From positions 62,001 to 126,000 of the forward strand of contig UQXH01000001.1 in NCBI GenBank assembly GCA_900545025.1: DNA of 64,000 nucleotides, read 5' to 3'. Position numbers and translations under genes: made by a program. Shown piece after piece: positions 59,152 to 64,000 of the stretch (position 1 is the stretch's first letter; every line of letters starts with the position of its first letter). This DNA comes from an uncultured Phascolarctobacterium sp. Lineage in GTDB: Bacteria > Bacillota > Negativicutes > Acidaminococcales > Acidaminococcaceae. The notes beneath the pieces are model-generated. The model searched no databases. It was not told the origin of the DNA and worked only from the letters and a program-made list of their open reading frames with translations.

Positions 59152-60603
59152 TTGGCATATAATCACGGTGTTTATACATCTGAAGCTCCTACAAGCATTA
59201 TTCCCGCGGTTAATAGCATGGCTGGTTTACCGGTAATATTCGGGACTGCTCCCGTACACCTGGCTACTGACAGGGCGCCGGTAAACAAACCTATTCTGTG
59301 TTATAGCTATGCAGAGGCAGTGGCCGCCGTTGGTTTCAGTAAAGACTGGAAAAAGTATACTTTATGTGAAGCAATTTACAGCCAGTTTGCACTTTATAAT
59401 ATTGCTCCTATCGTCTTGGTAAACGTGCTTGATCCAGCTACACATAAAGAAAATGTAGCGGACAGCGAGCTTACTTTAACTGATAAAAAATGTGAGATTG
59501 CAGAAGCTGTATTACTGGAAACACTGAAAGTAAAAAAAGCAAGTGCTGGCCAAGCTTTGACAGAAGGTGTTGACTATGAAGCCGCATATAATGATGACGG
59601 TATTTTGGTTATCACAGCTCTTGAAGATGGCGAAATTTCAGACGCAGCAAATATTTTTGTTGATTATGATAAGCTGGATGCTTCCATGGTAGATGCAGAC
59701 GATATTATCGGCGGTATTTCCTTAGAAGACGGTAGCCTGAAAGGCCTTGAAACCTTAAATCAGGTTTTCCCACTGTTCGGGCTTGTTCCAGGTATGGTTG
59801 TCGCTTCAGGCTGGTCTGATAATCCAGAAGTAGCTGCAGTAATGCGTGCGAAAGCAGGTAACATCAACAGCCATTTTAAAGCAAGTGTTCTTTTGGACGT
59901 TCCGGCAAGTAAAAGTACTGTTAAAAAGTACAGTGATGTTTCTGCATGGAAGAACCAAAATAACTATACAGGCAACGATGATATTGTCTGCTGGCCGATG
60001 GTGAAGATGGGCGATGATATCTATCATATGTCTACTCATCTTATGGGTGACTTAGGCAAAACAGATGCTGCTAATGATGATATTCCGTATCTCAGCCCTT
60101 CTAACAAAAGCCTGCAGATTACTGGTTTGTGCCTTGAAGACGGTACAGAAGTAATTTTAGGTAATGAAGAAGCTAACTACCTTAACGGTCAGGGTGTAGT
60201 GACATGCCTGAACTTTATCGGGGGCTGGAAGCTGTGGGGTAATCGTACTGGCTGCTATCCGTCTAATACTGATCCTAAAGACGCATTTATTTCCATCAGA
60301 CGTATGTTTAACTGGCATGCTCAGACATTCATCCAGACTTATTGGGCAAAGGTTGATCAACCTATTAACAAACGTCTTATCCAGACCATTATAGATAGCG
60401 AGAACATTCGTCTTAACGGCCTTGTTGCACAGGGATGCCTGTTGGGTGGCCGCATTGAATTCCGCGAAGACGAAAATCCCACAACTAACTTATTGGATGG
60501 TGTTATTAAGTTCCATACTTACTACACACCTCCGACGCCGGCACGTGAAATTGATAATGTCATCGAATATGATCCGGCTTATTTTGAAACCTTATTTGCA
60601 TAA
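59152..60603 (+). CDS. Contractile tail sheath protein (P2 FI-like)
   Basis: 483 residues. MAYNHGVYTSEAPTSIIPAV at the N-terminus, GLPVIFGTAPVHLATDRAPV, a domain insertion (~105-190), then VPASKSTVKKYSDVSAWKNQ, SPSNKSLQITGLCLEDGTEV, NYLNGQGVVTCLNFIGGWKL and FISIRRMFNWHAQTFIQTYW, characteristic of sheath subunits. Shows that the tail is contractile (myovirus-like). TTG start at 59152 behind AGGAGGTG. Confidence 0.92.
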   Translation: MAYNHGVYTSEAPTSIIPAVNSMAGLPVIFGTAPVHLATDRAPVNKPILCYSYAEAVAAVGFSKDWKKYTLCEAIYSQFALYNIAPIVLVNVLDPATHKENVADSELTLTDKKCEIAEAVLLETLKVKKASAGQALTEGVDYEAAYNDDGILVITALEDGEISDAANIFVDYDKLDASMVDADDIIGGISLEDGSLKGLETLNQVFPLFGLVPGMVVASGWSDNPEVAAVMRAKAGNINSHFKASVLLDVPASKSTVKKYSDVSAWKNQNNYTGNDDIVCWPMVKMGDDIYHMSTHLMGDLGKTDAANDDIPYLSPSNKSLQITGLCLEDGTEVILGNEEANYLNGQGVVTCLNFIGGWKLWGNRTGCYPSNTDPKDAFISIRRMFNWHAQTFIQTYWAKVDQPINKRLIQTIIDSENIRLNGLVAQGCLLGGRIEFREDENPTTNLLDGVIKFHTYYTPPTPAREIDNVIEYDPAYFETLFA

Positions 60604-60620
60604 TAGAGGAGGGTTGATAC

Positions 60621-61139
60621 ATGAAGGTACCTGAAAAATTAATGAATTTTAGGGTGTACCTGGATGGTACAGATCTTGTGGGTGTTGCTGACGTAACATT
60701 ACCAACCTTAGAAACTATGACAGAAACAGTCAAAGGAGCCGGTATTGCTGGTGAAATTGATAGTCCTACTGTAGGTCACTTTGGCAGCATGGAACTGGTT
60801 TTGAACTGGCGCACATTGGAAAAATCTAACGTTGTTCTTGCCTCTCCAAAAGGTGTACACCTTGATTTAAGGGGTGCGCAGCAAGTATATGACAGCTCTG
60901 AAGGCAAGTACGTTACCCGTTCTGTAAAGTGCGTAGTAAGAGGTATTCCTAAGAATACAGAGCTCGGAAAATTTGAGGTTGGTGCTACTACTGACACCTC
61001 TAATACTATTGAGGTTAATTACATTAAAGTTTCTGTTGCTGGCGAGGATTTACTTGAAATTGATAAATATAATTTCATCTGTAATATTGCCGGGGTGGAT
61101 TACATGGCAGAGATCCGTGAGGCTCTTGGATTAAACTAA
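60621..61139 (+). CDS. Major tail tube protein (P2 FII-like)
   Basis: 172 residues: PEKLMNFRVYLDGTDLVGVA, VTLPTLETMTETVKGAGIAG and GEIDSPTVGHFGSMELVLNW match the P2-type tube protein. Inner tube partner of the sheath. ATG 60621 behind GGAGGG. Confidence 0.92.
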   Translation: MKVPEKLMNFRVYLDGTDLVGVADVTLPTLETMTETVKGAGIAGEIDSPTVGHFGSMELVLNWRTLEKSNVVLASPKGVHLDLRGAQQVYDSSEGKYVTRSVKCVVRGIPKNTELGKFEVGATTDTSNTIEVNYIKVSVAGEDLLEIDKYNFICNIAGVDYMAEIREALGLN

Positions 61140-61142
61140 ATA

Positions 61143-61170
61143 AATAAGCCTGGCAGGTGCCAGGCTTATT
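61143..61170 (+). terminator. 13-bp hairpin after the tube gene
   Basis: Perfect stem AATAAGCCTGGCA/TGCCAGGCTTATT with only a GG loop in the notation (some terminal pairs will open). No T-run, so it more likely attenuates or stabilises tube mRNA between abundant tube and scarce chaperone products. Confidence 0.55.
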
Positions 61171-61187
61171 ATATTGGAGGTATAACG

Positions 61188-61463
61188 ATGATTGTTAAAC
61201 TGAAAACTTCTTTAAAAATTAAAGATCAAACAATGAATGAAGTTTCTCTGAACTTTGATAATATCGCCGGTAATGATTTGGTAACTGCAGAAAGCGAAGT
61301 TCGCGCAATGGGGGATCAAACGCCCAGCGTATTTTTGTCTATGCGGTTTCAAGCAGCTGTAGCAGCGAAGCTTATCGGTGTTCCGGTAGACGATATTTTA
61401 GCACTGCCGGTACCCGATTTCAGAAAGTTGGTATTGCCTGTAGCAAATTTTTTGCTCGGATAG
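61188..61463 (+). CDS. Tail assembly chaperone, short form (gpE-like)
   Basis: 91 residues: IVKLKTSLKIKDQTMNEVSL, NIAGNDLVTAESEVRAMGDQ and a C-terminal VDDILALPVPDFRKLVLPVA. P2 gpE-like protein that coats the tape measure during assembly. Close to its 3' end it holds a T TTT TTG slippery site (61448-61454) that would extend it into the next frame. Confidence 0.85.
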   Translation: MIVKLKTSLKIKDQTMNEVSLNFDNIAGNDLVTAESEVRAMGDQTPSVFLSMRFQAAVAAKLIGVPVDDILALPVPDFRKLVLPVANFLLG

Positions 61464-61603
61464 GTGGTACTCCAAAAGATATAAAAAAACTGGCGTTGAA
61501 ACTGTCTATGATTTCATATACGCCAGTTAGTTTTTATCTCGGACTGCAAATATCAGAGCTTATTGATTATGCTGAAATGGTAAAGGAACTGCAGTCATAC
61601 TGA
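61454..61603 (+). CDS. Frameshift extension of the tail chaperone (gpE'-like)
   Basis: After a -1 shift at T TTT TTG the ribosome would read from 61454: ARIGGTPKDIKKLALKLSMI, then SYTPVSFYLGLQISELIDYA and EMVKELQSY to TGA at 61601-61603, 49 residues more (138 in total). The frame has no good start codon or ribosome site of its own. This matches the gpE+E'/gpG+GT scheme, in which a minority of ribosomes make the longer chaperone. Confidence 0.85.
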   Translation, partial: ARIGGTPKDIKKLALKLSMISYTPVSFYLGLQISELIDYAEMVKELQSY

Positions 61604-61933
61604 TTCATACTTTTTTAATTCATTCAGAACCTGAGAATTATAGTACAGCACGAATATGAGCAAAGCCAATGTGGCAAGTACGATCCATGTAGCTGCGTTG
61701 ACCAAAAGCGTGCCTAAAAAGATAAAAAATAAAGCACCGATCAATTTAGACATTCCTCTATAAGTATAATTTAATTTTTCAGCTCTTGAAATTGAATCAG
61801 ACATTGTTTTAAATTCTGGAGAATTTATAAATTTATAACGTCTGTACAGAGAATAAGTAATTTTAAATATCAATGAGAGTATAAAGCATATAGAACCTAA
61901 AATAATGACCATTCCTACAATAAATGAGAGCAT
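61595..61933 (-). CDS. Two-helix membrane protein on the opposite strand within the tail operon
   Basis: About 112 residues. An N-terminal hydrophobic helix (SFIVGMVIILGSICFILSLI), a basic middle (YSLYRRYKFINSPEFKT), then GALFFIFLGTLLVNAATWIV and VLATLALLIFVLYYN, so two or three spans. ATG 61933 has AGAGGTGA upstream and a TATAAT lies further up on the minus strand. An isolated reverse gene between chaperone and tape measure genes is typical of a phage 'moron'. Function unknown; superinfection exclusion is one guess. Confidence 0.65.
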   Translation of the reverse strand: MLSFIVGMVIILGSICFILSLIFKITYSLYRRYKFINSPEFKTMSDSISRAEKLNYTYRGMSKLIGALFFIFLGTLLVNAATWIVLATLALLIFVLYYNSQVLNELKKYESV

Positions 61934-61984
61934 AGAAATCACCTCTTATAATTATTATAACATCCTGAAAGGAAGGAGGACAGT

Positions 61985-64000
61985 ATGGCAGGCAAAGAAT
62001 TTGAATTTGGCTTTAAGATAGCGGCATACATAGAAGGTAATTTTAAATCTTCATTTGGAGCTGCAAGCAAAGAAATAAATGATTTAAATAATACTATACG
62101 AAAAAATAAACAGATGTTAGATGCATTAGCATCTGCACAAAAAGATGGTGTGATAAGTGCTGAGAGTTACAAGAACGCTTTTGCGAGAATAAACCCTGAA
62201 ATAGATAAATTAAGAGCTAAACAGCAAAAGCTTATTGACCAGCAAAGCAAGCTGAGAGGTACGCATAATAATATGCAGTCTTATGGCTCAAATGCATTGC
62301 AGTATGCTGGTATGGCTTGGGGGATAGGACAACTTGTTCAGCCGGCAGTGGAATTTGAAAGCGCAATGGCTGGAGTAAAAAAGGTTGTAGATTTTGATAC
62401 GCCCCAGCAGTTTAAAGAAATGGGACAAGATATTTTAGAGTTATCTACTAAAATACCTATGGCTGCAGAAGAACTGGCTGATATTGTCGCTGCTGGCGGA
62501 CAATCTGGTATTGCTCGTGATGAGCTTTTAAGTTTTGCTGAATCGGCAGCTAAGATGGGTGTTGCCTTTGATATTACGGCAGAACAGGCCGGAGATATGA
62601 TGGCAAAATGGCGTACAGCATTCAAAATGAATCAAAGTGAAGTTGTTACTTTAGCAGATAAGATAAATTATCTTGGCAATACAACGGCTGCATCTGCGCC
62701 GCTCATCAGTGATGTTGTAACGCGTGTAGGACCTTTAGGTGCTGTTGGCGGCGTGGCGTCAGGCGAGATTGCGGCACTTGGTGCCAGTCTGGTTGGATCT
62801 GGCATTCAGTCAGAAGTAGCTGCTACAGGTATCAAAAATCTTATTTTATCTTTGGTTGCTGGTACCAGCGCCACTAAATCACAGAACGCAGCCTTTGCAG
62901 AACTTGGCTTAAGTGCAGTAGATATGGCGCAGTATATGCAAAAAGACGCTAAAGGTGCCATCTTAACGGTATTGGAAGCAGTAAAACAGCTTGATCCTGC
63001 AAGACAGGCAAGTGTGTTACAAGACTTGTTTGGTAAGGAAAGCCTGGGCGCTATAGCTCCGCTGCTTTCTAATTTAGATGCTTTAAAAGAGAATCTGAAT
63101 AAAGTAGGCGATGCTACACGATATGCAAAAAGTTTGGAAAAAGAATACATAGCCGCTTCTAAAACAGCAAAGAACGCTATGGATATTATGCAAAACAGTA
63201 TCTATCAGGTTCAGGTAGCCATAGGCGATGGACTTTTGCCTGCCGTCTCCCCTTTGGTTGGGACATTTGGAGCAGCAGCACAAAAATTAGGAGAGTTCGC
63301 AACAAAATATCCGAATGTTATAGCCGCTTTTGTTGGAGGATTGGGAGTTATATTTGCCGGAGCGGCTGCTGTAAATGGATTAATGTGGGCGTTTAATGGT
63401 CTCAAACTGGCTGTGTTAGGGACTAAAGCAGCGTATACAGGCGCAACTTTAGTTTTAGGAAAATATAATATTTTGACCAAAGCAGGTACGTTGCTTACAT
63501 ACGGTTTTGGCATAGCACAGAAGGTATTTGATGGCTCTATAAAAGGATCTATTTTTGGCGTAAAAATGCTTGGCACTGGTTTTTTAAAGTTGTGGAGTAT
63601 ATTGCTTGCAAACCCTTGGATTGCATTAGCGACAGTAGCTGTTGGCGCGATATGGCTCATACGTAATAATTGGGATACCATCAAACAGTGGTTTATAACT
63701 CTTTGGGATAATCCTACACTGGCTATGCAGCAGTTCTGTGACGGTGTAAAGAATCTGCTTGGCGGTGCTGCAGATTGGGTACAGGAAAAGTGGACCAGCA
63801 TTAAAAATATGCTTTCAACTCCTATTTTTGGTAAAGTTGATATCACAGCAAGCGGCAGCGGACAGCAGCTTGCCAAAAATGCTTATGGTGGTATCTATAA
63901 CCGTGGTGCGTTTTTAACAAGTTTTGCTGAACGTGACGGTGAAAGCGCGATACCGCACACACCCAATCGCCGTAATATTGGCCTGCTGGCCGCAACCAAT
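61985..64000 (+). CDS. Tail tape measure protein, 3' partial
   Basis: 672 residues are visible and the frame is still open at the right edge. N-terminal coiled-coil (ASKEINDLNNTIRKNKQMLD, INPEIDKLRAKQQKLIDQQS), then the TP901 core-like segment VEFESAMAGVKKVVDFDTPQ, IPMAAEELADIVAAGGQSGI and LVGSGIQSEVAATGIKNLIL. Hydrophobic segments near 440-560 (NVIAAFVGGLGVIFAGAAAV, ILLANPWIALATVAVGAIWL) are typical of tape measures. Sets tail length. ATG 61985 behind GGAAGGAGG. Confidence 0.92.
   Translation, partial: MAGKEFEFGFKIAAYIEGNFKSSFGAASKEINDLNNTIRKNKQMLDALASAQKDGVISAESYKNAFARINPEIDKLRAKQQKLIDQQSKLRGTHNNMQSYGSNALQYAGMAWGIGQLVQPAVEFESAMAGVKKVVDFDTPQQFKEMGQDILELSTKIPMAAEELADIVAAGGQSGIARDELLSFAESAAKMGVAFDITAEQAGDMMAKWRTAFKMNQSEVVTLADKINYLGNTTAASAPLISDVVTRVGPLGAVGGVASGEIAALGASLVGSGIQSEVAATGIKNLILSLVAGTSATKSQNAAFAELGLSAVDMAQYMQKDAKGAILTVLEAVKQLDPARQASVLQDLFGKESLGAIAPLLSNLDALKENLNKVGDATRYAKSLEKEYIAASKTAKNAMDIMQNSIYQVQVAIGDGLLPAVSPLVGTFGAAAQKLGEFATKYPNVIAAFVGGLGVIFAGAAAVNGLMWAFNGLKLAVLGTKAAYTGATLVLGKYNILTKAGTLLTYGFGIAQKVFDGSIKGSIFGVKMLGTGFLKLWSILLANPWIALATVAVGAIWLIRNNWDTIKQWFITLWDNPTLAMQQFCDGVKNLLGGAADWVQEKWTSIKNMLSTPIFGKVDITASGSGQQLAKNAYGGIYNRGAFLTSFAERDGESAIPHTPNRRNIGLLAATN

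Noticed and set aside
62338..63876. Minus-strand open frames within the tape measure gene
   Set aside because: The plus strand encodes a continuous tape measure protein through to the window edge; these are shadows.

Overview
The window looks like a chromosomal segment of an anaerobic, moderately AT-rich bacterium of the Firmicutes lineage, carrying an integrated prophage that runs past the right edge. The gene set (a tricarboxylate-type solute-binding protein, a group 4 energy-converting hydrogenase, the oxygen-independent cobalamin route with CbiD and CbiG, and many GTG/TTG starts behind strong Shine-Dalgarno sequences) fits a gut Negativicute such as the Acidaminococcaceae (Phascolarctobacterium-like). 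That placement is inference from gene content, not from a marker search.

Layout. (1) 1-860: 3' part of a TctC/Bug solute-binding protein with its terminator. (2) 944-8256: a promoter and a compact six-gene operon for a membrane-bound group 4 [NiFe] hydrogenase (hyfB, hyfC, hyfE, hyfF, hyfG and a ferredoxin-hyfI fusion). (3) 8282-9028: a short-type N-acetylglutamate-synthase-like acetyltransferase and tRNA-Leu(CAA). (4) 9029-9472: gene-free DNA with three strong inverted repeats. (5) 9479-13153: a minus-strand ATC-hydrolase/NhaC-type antiporter operon (nhaC carries a 1-nt frameshift), a GNAT gene and a divergent LysR regulator. (6) 13241-17077: a secreted 5'-nucleotidase, the RNase P RNA, a GtrB-like glycosyltransferase and a PG-binding/NlpC-P60 hydrolase. 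(7) 17161-31183: a cobalamin riboswitch plus terminator controlling a tight 14-gene cobalamin operon: cbiD-L-F-G-H-J-ET-A-B, cobD, an unassigned phosphoglycerate-mutase-like gene, cbiP, cobO, cbiC. No cobalt chelatase, cobU, cobS or cobT is present here.

(8) 31241-64000: tRNA-Asn(GTT), followed by a tyrosine integrase reading toward it, so the tRNA 3' end is the likely attL. The prophage then has a Fic protein, a CI-like repressor and a Cro-like gene around a divergent promoter pair, a run of small early genes with an antirepressor, a replication/recombination block (DUF2800, DUF2815, family A polymerase, HNH, VapE primase-helicase, VRR-NUC, SNF2 helicase, methyltransferase), a sigma-like late regulator, a lambda-like head module (terminase, portal, ClpP-type protease with nested scaffold, decoration protein, capsid), and a P2/Mu-like contractile tail module (sheath, tube, frameshifted tail chaperones, tape measure cut by the window end).

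The most notable signals are an iteron-like array (seven exact and two partial copies of a 9-mer) next to the VapE helicase, a well-formed T TTT TTG slippery site that would join the two tail-chaperone frames, an in-frame internal start that would give a scaffold inside the protease gene, a 5-nt duplication that breaks the SNF2 Walker A motif, a phosphatase-like gene embedded in the cobalamin operon, and a hydrogenase large subunit that ends right after its distal CxxC motif. I see no CRISPR array, insertion sequence or rRNA.
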